Positions 17,225 to 24,463 of a stretch of 26,201 nucleotides of DNA are shown in pieces. The stretch comes from Syntrophaceae bacterium UBA2210 (GTDB taxonomy: Bacteria > Desulfobacterota > Syntrophia > Syntrophales > UBA2210), in NCBI GenBank assembly GCA_002327865.1, contig DCUQ01000040.1, positions 2,522 to 28,722 on the forward strand, given 5' to 3'. The stretch's first letter is position 1; every line of letters begins with the position of its first letter. Made by a program: the position numbers and the translations under genes. The notes beneath the pieces were generated by a model. That model worked only from the letters and a program-made list of their open reading frames with translations, ran no database searches and was not told the DNA's origin.

Positions 17225-18253
17225 ATGAAGGCAATGATACTTAAAAAGATTTCCAGCTTCCAGGACAACAAAGCTCCCCTGGAAATGGCGGATCTGCCCG
17301 ACCCGGTACCGGGCGACGGGGAAGTTTTAGTCAAGGTTTCGGCGTGCGGAGTTTGTCACACCGAACTCGATGAAATTGAAGGAAGGACCCCGCCGCCACA
17401 ATTTCCCGTCGTTCCGGGTCACGAAATCGTGGGAAGGGTGGCAGGTGCCGGTAAAGACGCGAAACGGTTTCAACCGGGGGAAAGAGTCGGTATCGGCTGG
17501 ATTCATTCAGCCTGCGGAAAATGTAAATACTGCCTCTCAGGCAATGAAAATGTTTGCGAACAGTTTCGGGCCACCGGAAGGGACGCAAACGGAGGATACG
17601 CCGAGTATATGACCGTACCGGAAGATTTCGCCTATCCTGTTCCCGAAATCTTCTCCGACGCGGAAGCGGCTCCTCTCATGTGTGCCGGGGCAATAGGTTA
17701 CAGATCTCTGAGATTGACAAATATGGAAGACGGCCGGAACCTCGGTCTGACCGGATTCGGAGCATCGGCTCATCTTGTACTTAAAATGGCACGACACATG
17801 TATCCGAACTCCAGTGTATTCGTTTTTGCCAGAAGCGAAAAGGAGCAAATCTTCGCCAGAGAGCTGGGGGCGGTCTGGGCCGGTGATACGGCAGATACCC
17901 CCCCGGAAAAACTGCATAGTATTATTGATACCACACCGGCATGGAAACCGATCGTAGAGAGCCTTAAAAATCTCGAATGTGGTGGACGATTAGTAATCAA
18001 TGCCATCCGGAAAGAAGACACCGACAAGGAATATCTATTAAAACTTGGCTATTCCTCTCACCTGTGGCTCGAGAAAGAGATCAAGAGTGTGGCCAATGTG
18101 GCTCGGAGAGATATCAGTGAATTCCTGCAGTTGGCGGCGGAGATTCCCATAAAACCGCATGTCCAGGAATTCTCCCTGGAGGAGGCCAACAAGGCATTGC
18201 TTGAACTCAAAGAAGGAAAAATCCGGGGAGGAAAGGTGCTGAAGATCGACTGA
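17225..18253 (+). CDS. Zinc-dependent alcohol dehydrogenase (MDR superfamily)
   Basis: A 342-residue medium-chain dehydrogenase that would oxidise an alcohol or reduce an aldehyde with NAD(P). Catalytic zinc ligands are C44 (in ACGVCHTELDEIEG), H66 in PGHEIVG and C153 in MCAGAIGY. The structural zinc lobe is complete with C97, C100, C103 and C111 in CGKCKYCLSGNENVC. The nucleotide fold has GLTGFGASAHLVLKMA, the GFGASA variant seen in one AdhP-like branch of the family. Natural substrate cannot be read from sequence. Start ATG is 7 nt after GGTCAGCAAG, a modest ribosome site. It is followed 21 nt later by a small protein gene on the same strand; addA ends 135 nt upstream. Confidence 0.9.
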   Translation: MKAMILKKISSFQDNKAPLEMADLPDPVPGDGEVLVKVSACGVCHTELDEIEGRTPPPQFPVVPGHEIVGRVAGAGKDAKRFQPGERVGIGWIHSACGKCKYCLSGNENVCEQFRATGRDANGGYAEYMTVPEDFAYPVPEIFSDAEAAPLMCAGAIGYRSLRLTNMEDGRNLGLTGFGASAHLVLKMARHMYPNSSVFVFARSEKEQIFARELGAVWAGDTADTPPEKLHSIIDTTPAWKPIVESLKNLECGGRLVINAIRKEDTDKEYLLKLGYSSHLWLEKEIKSVANVARRDISEFLQLAAEIPIKPHVQEFSLEEANKALLELKEGKIRGGKVLKID

Positions 18254-18274
18254 TCAGGAACTACAGGCTCACAC

Positions 18275-18532
18275 ATGATTTTCGAACAGATATATGTTGA
18301 ATGTTACAGCGGCTATAAGGTAAATGAACGCCCTGTGGCTTTTACATTCCGTGACCGGCGGTGGGAAGTAGCGGAAATAGTTGATCGCTGGTACGAAGGC
18401 GACCCTGAAGCCGGCCTACCGGCGTTGGATTACTTCAAAGTCCGCACACAGGAGGGAAAAACTTTTTTTCTTCGCTACAACGCGCTTTTTGACGCATGGT
18501 CTATAGCCATACCGGGCAGCAAAAACGAATAA
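18275..18532 (+). CDS. Small conserved protein, 85 residues, function unknown
   Basis: A soluble, acidic, aromatic-rich 85-residue protein: ERPVAFTFRDRRWEVAEIVDRWYEG, then a second beta-rich half with DYFKVRTQEGKTFFLRYN and a final WSIAIPG. The pattern of a short beta-sheet protein with FTFRDRRWEV-x-E-x-x-DRWYEG recalls small DUF6504-like proteins, but I am not sure of that family. No membrane segment, cysteine pair or catalytic motif is visible. It starts 21 nt after the alcohol dehydrogenase stop, with CAGG at 18266 as a weak ribosome site, so it may be co-transcribed with it. Composition matches its neighbours, which supports a real gene. Confidence 0.65.
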   Translation: MIFEQIYVECYSGYKVNERPVAFTFRDRRWEVAEIVDRWYEGDPEAGLPALDYFKVRTQEGKTFFLRYNALFDAWSIAIPGSKNE

Positions 18533-18544
18533 TTAATAACTAGA

Positions 18545-18600
18545 ACTTGTCCATGCTCGATAATTTGGAAAAACAGGGACACTTGTCTATGCTCAGTAAT
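18545..18600. repeat. Direct repeat pair ACTTGTC(C/T)ATGCTC..TAAT with GGGACA element between
   Basis: Copies at 18545-18564 and 18581-18600 match at 17 of 20 positions, spaced 36 bases start to start. CAGGGACA (18574-18581) lies directly before the second copy and shares GGGACA with the intergenic repeats further right. The rest of the 235-nt gap up to the hydrolase has no gene that I can support. Confidence 0.5.
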
Positions 18601-18767
18601 CAATCAACTAATTCGGTCCGCGCTATAAGGGCAAAATAACCCGGGGAATCACCTGAGGCGGTTTCCGGCCTCAAACACCGACTTGGGAAAGAACGATCAT
18701 TATGTTAGGTTTCATCCGCACCTCTCAAGCCGGGTGCCGGATAAAACCTGCAATGGAGAAATACACC

Positions 18768-19589
18768 ATGCCGTTTATAGATATACGCGATATTCATATG
18801 TATTACGAAATTCATGGAACAGGACCGCGTCTGCTTTTCTTCAGCGGCACGGGAGGCGATCTCAGGCGCAAGCCGAATATCTTCGATTCCTCCCTCGCAA
18901 AGCGCTTCGAAATCCTTGCCCATGACCAGCGGGGTCTCGGACAGACAGACCGCCCGGACATCCCGTACACCATGGCCGACTACGCCATGGACGCCGACGC
19001 CCTTCTCGATGCCGTGGGCTGGGACAGGTGCAACGTAATGGGAACATCGTTCGGTGGTATGGTTGCGCAGGAATTCGCGTTGAGGTACCCCCACCGTGTA
19101 CATAGATTGGTCCTGGCATGTACAAGCAGCGGCGGAGCGGGCGGGGATTCTTACCCGCTGCACGAGTTTGCCGATCTGTCGCTGCAGAAACGGGTTTTAA
19201 AAATGATACCGCTTATCGACACTCGGCACGATGCAGCATGGCAAACAGCCAATCCACAGAAATTCCGGAAATTAGCGGATCAGAGCGTGGCAAACCTCAC
19301 GGTCGGAACAGACGAACCCGGCAGGGATATCGGATCGCGCCGCCAGCTCGAAGCACGCATGAAACATAATGTCTACGACAGACTGCCGGACCTTCGGATG
19401 CCCGTATTCATTTGCGGCGGGCGCTACGACGGCATCGCCCCGGTCGCCAACCTCGAAGCCATCCATAAACAGATACCGCATTCCCGTCTCGAATTGTTCG
19501 ATGGAGGTCATCTCTTCTTTCTCCAAAATTCACGGGCAATCGAACGCATTACAGCGTTTTTAAACGGCGCACCGGATAAACAGGGATAG
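18768..19589 (+). CDS. Alpha/beta hydrolase
   Basis: A 273-residue alpha/beta-hydrolase fold enzyme. The nucleophile elbow is MGTSFGGMVAQEFA (S94), the acid is D221 in CGGRYDGIAP and the base is H248 in FDGGHLFF, a complete catalytic triad. An oxyanion-type turn FFSGTGGDLRR (25-34) and HDQRGLGQTDRP are also typical. The closest general types are esterases, lactonases such as 3-oxoadipate enol-lactonase, and haloperoxidase-like enzymes; the substrate cannot be told apart here. I chose the ATG of MPFIDIRDI because GGAG lies nine bases upstream; earlier in-frame ATGs at 18702 and 18753 have no comparable site. No signal peptide. Its neighbours are unrelated, so it is likely a single gene. Confidence 0.87.
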   Translation: MPFIDIRDIHMYYEIHGTGPRLLFFSGTGGDLRRKPNIFDSSLAKRFEILAHDQRGLGQTDRPDIPYTMADYAMDADALLDAVGWDRCNVMGTSFGGMVAQEFALRYPHRVHRLVLACTSSGGAGGDSYPLHEFADLSLQKRVLKMIPLIDTRHDAAWQTANPQKFRKLADQSVANLTVGTDEPGRDIGSRRQLEARMKHNVYDRLPDLRMPVFICGGRYDGIAPVANLEAIHKQIPHSRLELFDGGHLFFLQNSRAIERITAFLNGAPDKQG

Positions 19590-19600
19590 AGCTTTCTTAT

Positions 19601-19741
19601 TACTCCCCCTGCTTTCATCTCTGCCTCTACTTCCATCATCCGTTCCATTAACCACTGGAGCATTGAATACAGAGGATCTGCTTCTCCCATAAAATGCAGT
19701 AGTAATTTCTTGTACGTCGAGGTATCATACTTCCCGGCCAT
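19601..19741 (-). pseudogene. N-terminal remnant of an IS256-family transposase
   Basis: From the ATG at 19741 (AAAGGAG upstream) the minus strand reads MAGKYDTSTYKKLLLHFMGE, then ADPLYSMLQWLMERMMEVEA, then EMKAG. This is the start of IS256-family (Mutator-type) transposases, whose usual continuation is a KGKHS... stretch. After about residue 46 the similarity stops and the frame runs into sequence antisense to the hydrolase end, so only about 12 % of a roughly 400-residue transposase is left. The first part of the IS end is probably the hairpin at 19764-19780. It marks a deletion scar beside the truncated SMR gene. Confidence 0.75.
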
Positions 19742-19763
19742 CGCGCTGTCTCCTTTCATCAGT

Positions 19764-19780
19764 GTTATCCGTTAACACCT
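19764..19780. repeat. Short dyad GTGTTA-TCCGT-TAACAC, possible IS end
   Basis: Six-base perfect arms around five bases, 23 nt upstream of the remnant transposase start. The position suits the left end of the IS256-type element. A related 10-mer, ATCCGTTAAC, occurs here (19767-19776) and again at 20143-20152, on the far side of the truncated SMR gene. Confidence 0.4.
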
Positions 19781-19786
19781 TTTTAG

Positions 19787-20053
19787 GAGATATCGAAGGC
19801 CAACTCAATATCCAAATTGCAAACTTTCTTTTACACTACTGTTTTCTGGGGCATTTCATTCAGTATTTTTATACTCGCCCTCAAGCACTTCGATTTAAGT
19901 TTTATTTACGCTATCTGGGCCGGTATCGGAATTCTGCTGGTCTCGGTTATCGGCATGACCTATTTTAAAGAACCGGTCAGCTTATTGAAAATAATTTCTA
20001 TTCTGATTATCGTAGCCGGTGTTTTGATGCTCAATCTAAGTGAAAGAGCATAA
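19787..20053 (+). pseudogene. SMR-family multidrug transporter, 5' truncated
   Basis: The frame after a TAG at 19784 reads EISKANSISKLQTFFYTTVF then WGISFSIFILALKHFDLSFI, YAIWAGIGILLVSVIGMTYF and KEPVSLLKIISILIIVAGVL. This is helices 2 to 4 of a small multidrug resistance (EmrE/Sug) protein, including the YAIWAGIG and FKEP motifs. Helix 1, with the essential glutamate of the drug/proton site, is missing. A TTG at 19817 could start a 78-residue product, but that product would lack the active-site glutamate. The break sits next to the IS256-family remnant, so a deletion linked to that element is the likely cause. Full members are about 105 residues. Confidence 0.8.
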
Positions 20054-20172
20054 GGGTATAAGAGCGGGCTTGACCCCCTGTGAAAATAGTGACAGAATCT
20101 TTTCTCATTAAGCATTGCCACGTTCCTGTCTGATACCAATTAATCCGTTAACCATAAAGAGAAGGATCAGAG
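20054..20172. other. Gap between the SMR remnant and the amidotransferase
   Basis: No gene. It contains GCGGGCTTGACCCCCTG followed by TGAAAATAGTGACAG (about 20072-20095), composition typical of decayed mobile or repeat DNA, and ATCCGTTAAC (20143-20152). AGAAGGATCAGAG precedes the next ATG and includes the ribosome site. Confidence 0.4.
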
Positions 20173-20892
20173 ATGCGAGCACATTATTTACAGCATGTAT
20201 TTTTTGAAGGTCTCGGCACTATTGAAGACTGGCTTCGAGAATCCGGTTACGAGATAACGAGCACAAAGTTATACGATTCTGAAGAGCTTCCCGATGTCGG
20301 GGATATCGATTTTCTGGTGGCCATGGGTGGCCCGATGAGTGTCAACGATGAGCAGGATTATCCCTGGCTGGTAAAAGAAAAGGAGCTGATAAAAAGCGCG
20401 ATCCGTGCGGGAAAGCCCACCCTGGGTATCTGCCTGGGGGCGCAACTAATCGCGGATTCGATGGGTGCCGAAGTCTTCCCTAATCCGGCAAAGGAAATCG
20501 GCTGGTTCCCGATTAAGCCTGTCGAATCAAAAAGCAACGCGGTTTTTAAATTTCCCGAAGAAACGAAAGTGTTTCACTGGCATGGCGAAACTTTCAGCCT
20601 GCCGGACGGAGCGGTTCAAACAGCGAAAAGCAACGGTTGCGAAAACCAGGCCTTTCAAATCGGGGCCAACGTTATCGGTCTTCAGTTTCATTTGGAAACT
20701 ACACCTGCCCTGGCGCAGGCAATCGTTGAGAATTGCAAAAATGAGCTGGTTCATGGTGAGTACATTCAAACGGAAGCGGAAATTTTATCTGCACCTCCAG
20801 AGCGATACAGTAAAATAAACAGCTTGATGGATAGCATCCTTGAATATTTACATTCAAAAAACGGCTGGCAATCATATCCTGTCGACTTATAA
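20173..20892 (+). CDS. Class-I glutamine amidotransferase (GMP synthase-like GATase)
   Basis: A 239-residue stand-alone class-I glutamine amidotransferase. The nucleophile elbow is LGICLGAQLIADSMG (C87), and the remaining triad residues are H173 and E175 in GLQFHLETTP. AMGGPMSVNDEQDYPWL forms the oxyanion and glutamine-binding region, and the block EIGWFPI...FHWHGETFSLPDGA is typical of the GMP-synthase-like GATase group found as free-standing proteins. It would hydrolyse glutamine to supply ammonia, or act on a gamma-glutamyl compound such as gamma-glutamyl-putrescine; no partner synthase is adjacent, so the acceptor is unknown. ATG has GAAGGAT upstream. It is AT-richer than addAB, and a GGACA repeat follows its stop. 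Confidence 0.87.
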   Translation: MRAHYLQHVFFEGLGTIEDWLRESGYEITSTKLYDSEELPDVGDIDFLVAMGGPMSVNDEQDYPWLVKEKELIKSAIRAGKPTLGICLGAQLIADSMGAEVFPNPAKEIGWFPIKPVESKSNAVFKFPEETKVFHWHGETFSLPDGAVQTAKSNGCENQAFQIGANVIGLQFHLETTPALAQAIVENCKNELVHGEYIQTEAEILSAPPERYSKINSLMDSILEYLHSKNGWQSYPVDL

Positions 20893-20901
20893 AAGCACTT
20901 G

Positions 20902-20923
20902 AATAAGGACATCTGTCCTTATT
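20902..20923. repeat. Palindromic repeat AATAAGGACA-TC-TGTCCTTATT
   Basis: Ten-base perfect arms with a 2-base centre, 9 nt after the amidotransferase stop. The right half continues into TTAAACT, and TGTCCTTATTTAAACT matches TGTCCCTATTTAAATT at 22582-22597 in 14 of 16 positions, so the two are copies of one repeat family. It could also act as a weak terminator, but the T-run is poor. Confidence 0.75.
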
Positions 20924-20946
20924 TAAACTAAAAAGGAGGTATTTCC

Positions 20947-21531
20947 ATGGCACGAAAGAAAAAGGAACCTGCAGCCGGCGGGATCGATTACTTTTCCGCC
21001 CTCTACGACGTAGCGAAGGTCATCAACGCGTCCCTCGATCCGGCACGAGTCCTCGAAGAAATAGCCCGGTGCGTCACCGCGGCAATGGACGTGAAGGCAT
21101 GCAGTCTCCGATTGATCGGGTCGCGGGGAACGACCCTCGAACTGGGGGCAAGTTACGGCCTATCCGGGGATTACCTCGATAAGGGCCCCGTCATCATAGC
21201 CGAAAGCAAGGTAGACCAGAAAGCCCTGAAAGGGAAGACAATATGGATGAAAGATGTTCAGACCGACGACGATTTTCAATACAAGCAGAAGGCGAAGGCG
21301 GAAGGTATCGCGTCCGTCCTCGTCCTGCCGTTGACCGTCGAAAAGACCATCATCGGCGTCTTACGGGTCTATACGGCGGATGTCCGCGAATTTACCGACA
21401 GGGACATCAAATTCCTCGAGGCGGTCTCTAACCTGAGCGCTATCGCCATCGACAATGCCCGGCACCATGAGAGGCTGAAAATCCGTTGCGATTTAATGGC
21501 GGAACACAAGTACCGCATCGATGATCTATAA
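20947..21531 (+). CDS. GAF-domain protein upstream of gap
   Basis: A 194-residue protein that is essentially one GAF domain (about 20-175) after a lysine-rich start. The order is YDVAKVINASLDPARVLEEI, ACSLRLIGSRGTTLELGASYGL, DVQTDDDFQYKQKAKAEGIASVLVLPL, IIGVLRVYTAD and FTDRDIKFLEAVSNLSAIAIDNA, typical of small-molecule-sensing GAF modules. There is no attached kinase, cyclase or DNA-binding domain. Its ATG has an excellent AAGGAGGT seven bases upstream. The stop lies 10 nt before the gap ATG, so the two genes form one translational unit. A sensor controlling GAPDH activity or expression is an attractive inference, but the ligand cannot be read from sequence. Confidence 0.83.
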   Translation: MARKKKEPAAGGIDYFSALYDVAKVINASLDPARVLEEIARCVTAAMDVKACSLRLIGSRGTTLELGASYGLSGDYLDKGPVIIAESKVDQKALKGKTIWMKDVQTDDDFQYKQKAKAEGIASVLVLPLTVEKTIIGVLRVYTADVREFTDRDIKFLEAVSNLSAIAIDNARHHERLKIRCDLMAEHKYRIDDL

Positions 21532-21541
21532 GGAGGGACCC

Positions 21542-22555
21542 ATGATTCGTCTAGGCATAAATGGTTTTGGAAGAATCGGGCGACAGGTTTTGAAAGCCGC
21601 TATGGAACGTTATCCCGATACGTTGGCGGTAGCGGCGATCAACGATCTCTTCGACGCGGAAACAAACGCTCACCTGATGCAATACGATACCAATTACGGC
21701 ATCTTCGGAGCGACGGTCGCCGTCAGAAAAGACGGTTTTCGCATCAATGATCAACTGATCAGAAATTTCGCGTTCCGTGATCCCTCGGCAATTCCCTGGG
21801 ATGACGAAGGAGTTGACATCGTCATTGAAAGCACCGGTCTTTTTCGAACGGAACAGAAAGCGTCGGCACATCTGAAGGCGGGTGCCAAAAAAGTTATTAT
21901 AACGGCCCCCGGCGAGGATGTCGACCTGACCGTGGTCATGGGAGTCAATCACCGCAGCTACCGGCCGGAAAAACATCACATCATCTCCAACGCGTCGTGT
22001 ACGACAAACTGCCTGGCCCCGCCCGCCCTCGCCGTTCACAAGTCATACGGCATCATTAACGGGATGATGACGACCATTCATTCCTATACCAACGATCAGC
22101 GCATCCTTGATCTGCCACACCGCGACCTGAGGCGTGCCCGGGCGGCAGGACAGAACATCATTCCCACATCAACGGGAGCGGCGCGTGCGCTTGCCCTCGT
22201 TATCCCCGAAATGAAGGGGCGCTTCGACGGATATTCACTGCGGGTTCCCACTCCCACCGTGTCGGTTGTAGACTTTACCGCGCAACTGGAAAAGAAAACG
22301 ACTACCGAGGAGTTACGTAATACACTGATCGCCGCGTCCAAGCGTATGTTGAAGGGGATAATGGCCTGCGAATGGAAGCAACTGGTATCGTCGGACTATA
22401 AAGGTAACGCCCACTCGTCGATCGTCGATCTCGAATTCACTCAGGTGCTGAACGGAACCATAGCAAAGGTCGTCGCGTGGTACGACAACGAATGGGGCTA
22501 TTCATGCAGGGTGGCTGACCTGGCAAATTATATCGCGGGGAAGAAATTGCGTTAA
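21542..22555 (+). CDS. gap: Glyceraldehyde-3-phosphate dehydrogenase, type I
   Basis: A 337-residue phosphorylating GAPDH, which converts glyceraldehyde-3-phosphate, NAD and phosphate to 1,3-bisphosphoglycerate in glycolysis, reversibly. The N-terminal nucleotide fold is IRLGINGFGRIGRQVLKA. The catalytic motif is SNASCTTNCLAP (C153) and the base is H180 in TTIHSYTNDQRILD; PTSTGAARA and WYDNEWGYSCRVADL are further family marks. INDLFDAETN after the second strand resembles NAD-preferring enzymes. The ATG is MIRLG, preceded by AAGGAGGGACCC; a frame open from 21521 overlaps the GAF gene and is not the start. A slightly unusual PPALAVHKSYG replaces the common VAKVLHDKFG after the active site. Confidence 0.96.
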   Translation: MIRLGINGFGRIGRQVLKAAMERYPDTLAVAAINDLFDAETNAHLMQYDTNYGIFGATVAVRKDGFRINDQLIRNFAFRDPSAIPWDDEGVDIVIESTGLFRTEQKASAHLKAGAKKVIITAPGEDVDLTVVMGVNHRSYRPEKHHIISNASCTTNCLAPPALAVHKSYGIINGMMTTIHSYTNDQRILDLPHRDLRRARAAGQNIIPTSTGAARALALVIPEMKGRFDGYSLRVPTPTVSVVDFTAQLEKKTTTEELRNTLIAASKRMLKGIMACEWKQLVSSDYKGNAHSSIVDLEFTQVLNGTIAKVVAWYDNEWGYSCRVADLANYIAGKKLR

Positions 22556-22570
22556 CAAGGGCTCTTGCGT

Positions 22571-22597
22571 AAATGGGGGAGTGTCCCTATTTAAATT
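22571..22597. repeat. TGTCCCTATTTAAATT repeat with imperfect inverted left arm
   Basis: AAATGGGGGA (22571-22580) and TCCCTATTT (22584-22592) form an imperfect dyad. TGTCCCTATT (22582-22591) is identical to 25134-25143 beside the RAYT gene, and the longer form is 14/16 identical to 20914-20929. It fills the 56-nt gap between gap and pabBC. Confidence 0.7.
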
Positions 22598-22611
22598 AAA
22601 TTCGGCGAAAG

Positions 22612-24408
22612 ATGAAAATGCAACAAACATCTGGGTTGGTCGTATTACGCGATGAAGCTGCCAGGAAATGGCTGGAGTTTTCTTCGCCTTGCCGGATAAT
22701 GACGACTCATCGAATTGATGATGTGATCCCGCTTGTGCGTCAGATTGAGGATAGTGTACGGCAGGAGGGATTGTATGCAGCCGGATTCATTTCCTATTAG
22801 GCCGCCCCTGCTTTTGATCCGTCATTGCCCGCCAAGTTGGATGGTGAGTTCCCCCTTCTCTGGTTCGGGCTTTTCAAACAGATCAACGAAATCACCTTGC
22901 CATATGACGGTAAGGAGCAGGACACTTACATTGAATGGCATCCGTCTGTTACTCGAGAGGAATATGACCGTTGTATTAATAACATACGTACCCACATTCT
23001 GAACGGGGATACCTATCAAGTCAATTTCACCTACCGGCTCCGTACAATGACTGATGTCGACCCATGGCGTCTGTTCGTCCGGATCGCCGGGGATGACGAG
23101 GCGCCTTTTGCCGGATTTGTAGATACAGGCGAGTGGGCCATATGCAGCGCCTCGCCCGAGCTTTTTCTCCGGATCGACGGCGAGCAGATCGAGTCGCGCC
23201 CCATGAAGGGAACGGCCGCAAGAGGATTATGGTTCGAGGATGACCAGACGAAAAAGGAAACCCTGGTATGTTCCGAGAAGGAACGGGCCGAGAATGTGAT
23301 GATTGTCGACATGGTCCGCAATGACCTCGGGCGTGTGGCTCTTTCCGGCAGCGTTGAAGTTCCATCCCTGTTCGCGGCCGAAAGGTATCCGACCGTGTGG
23401 CAATTGACATCAACCGTAGCCGCCCGGACATGTGCGCCTCTGGATCGCATACTCCAGGCATCCTTTCCTCCCGCATCCATCACGGGCGCCCCGAAGCGGC
23501 GCACGATGGAGATCATCGCAAATCTCGAATCAACCCCCCGGCGCATCTACACCGGCACGATTGGATTTGTTGCTCCAGGCCGCCGGGCACAGTTTAACGT
23601 TGCCATCCGTACAGTATTGCTGCACAAACCTACCGGTCGTGCAGAGTACGGGGTTGGCGGTGGTATCGTGTGGAACTCTACAAAGGAGGGTGAGTACAAA
23701 GAAAGTCTGACAAAGACAAAAGTGCTTACACCCCACCCCCGGGATTTCGATCTTCTGGAAACCATGCTTTGGTCTCCCCTTACCGGATATTCGCTTCTGG
23801 ATTATCACATGAAGCGTCTCGCCCGGTCGGCGGAGTACTTCGGCTACCATGCAGACATTCAGAAAATTCGGAAATATTTGTCAAACATCGCATCTGATCT
23901 GCCTCCAAAGCCTCACAGGGTACGCTTGCTTGTCTCCCATATGGGGGGGATAAGATGCGAATCCGTTCCTCTGGAATCAACCTCTCTATACTTCGGGAAT
24001 GTTGCTTTGGCAAAGAATCCGATAGATACGAGCAACATATTACTCTACCACAAGACAACCCGCCGCACTATGTACGAAGACGCTATCAAAATGTGTCCGG
24101 GATACGACGATGTACTCTTGTTCAACGAAGCCGGACATGCCACCGAGACCACCATGGCAAATATTGCGGTGGAGATTAATGGCATACTGTACACACCCCC
24201 TGTGCGCTGCGGACTACTGCCGGGGACGCAGCGAGCCTGGCTGCTCGAGCATGCCCGTCTTCGGGAGAGAGTCCTGAACGTTCAAGAAGTGCTCAGAAGC
24301 CCGAACGTCTACCTCCTGAACTCCGTCAGAGGGATGCAGCAAATCAATATTCTCGGCGGAGAAGAAAGAAACATGCCGAACAAATATATTGAATCTCCCC
24401 GCTTTTAA
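22612..24408 (+). pseudogene. pabB: Fused aminodeoxychorismate synthase I / aminodeoxychorismate lyase, in-frame amber stop
   Basis: One reading frame spans 22612-24408 with a single TAG at 22798-22800 (codon 63). Before it is GLVVLRDEAARKWLEFSSP...GLYAAGFISY, after it AAPAFDPSLPAKLDGEFPLLWFG. The family has SYEAAPAFD here, so the TAG most simply replaces GAG (Glu). The PabB part makes 4-amino-4-deoxychorismate: ESRPMKGTAARG (lysine near residue 199), SEKERAENVMIVDMVRNDLGR and GAPKRRTMEIIA. A PabC-type class-IV transaminase domain follows (from about 375): LLYHKTTRRTMYEDA, FNEAGHATETTMANIAVEI and PPVRCGLLPGTQRAWLLE. The product would be pABA for FolP. Everything else is intact, so recent inactivation, a sequencing error or readthrough are all possible. 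Downstream TTG re-initiation at 22825 would lose the N-terminal strands and has no good ribosome site. Confidence 0.88.
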
Positions 24409-24427
24409 TAGGGACAGCGCCCTTTTT
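24402..24427 (+). repeat. Left copy of 26-bp inverted repeat bracketing the RAYT gene
   Basis: It begins CTTTTAATAGGGACAGCGCC and is the exact reverse complement of 25123-25148 over 26 bases. The TAA stop of pabBC (24406-24408) lies inside it. The AATAGGG...CCC TTTTT layout could also make a weak terminator for pabBC. Confidence 0.85.
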
Positions 24428-24463
24428 ATTGACAGATTGATTTTATAATTGTATTTTCGCCTT

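Noticed and set aside
22798..22800. Pyrrolysine at the pabB amber codon
   Set aside because: The family residue is glutamate in a structural motif, no PYLIS-type element or pyl gene is visible here, and a point mutation is a simpler explanation.
24429..24449. TTGACA and TATAAT just before the RAYT gene as a promoter
   Set aside because: Both boxes are perfect, but only 9 bases separate them, far below the 16-18 needed; only the -10 might be used.
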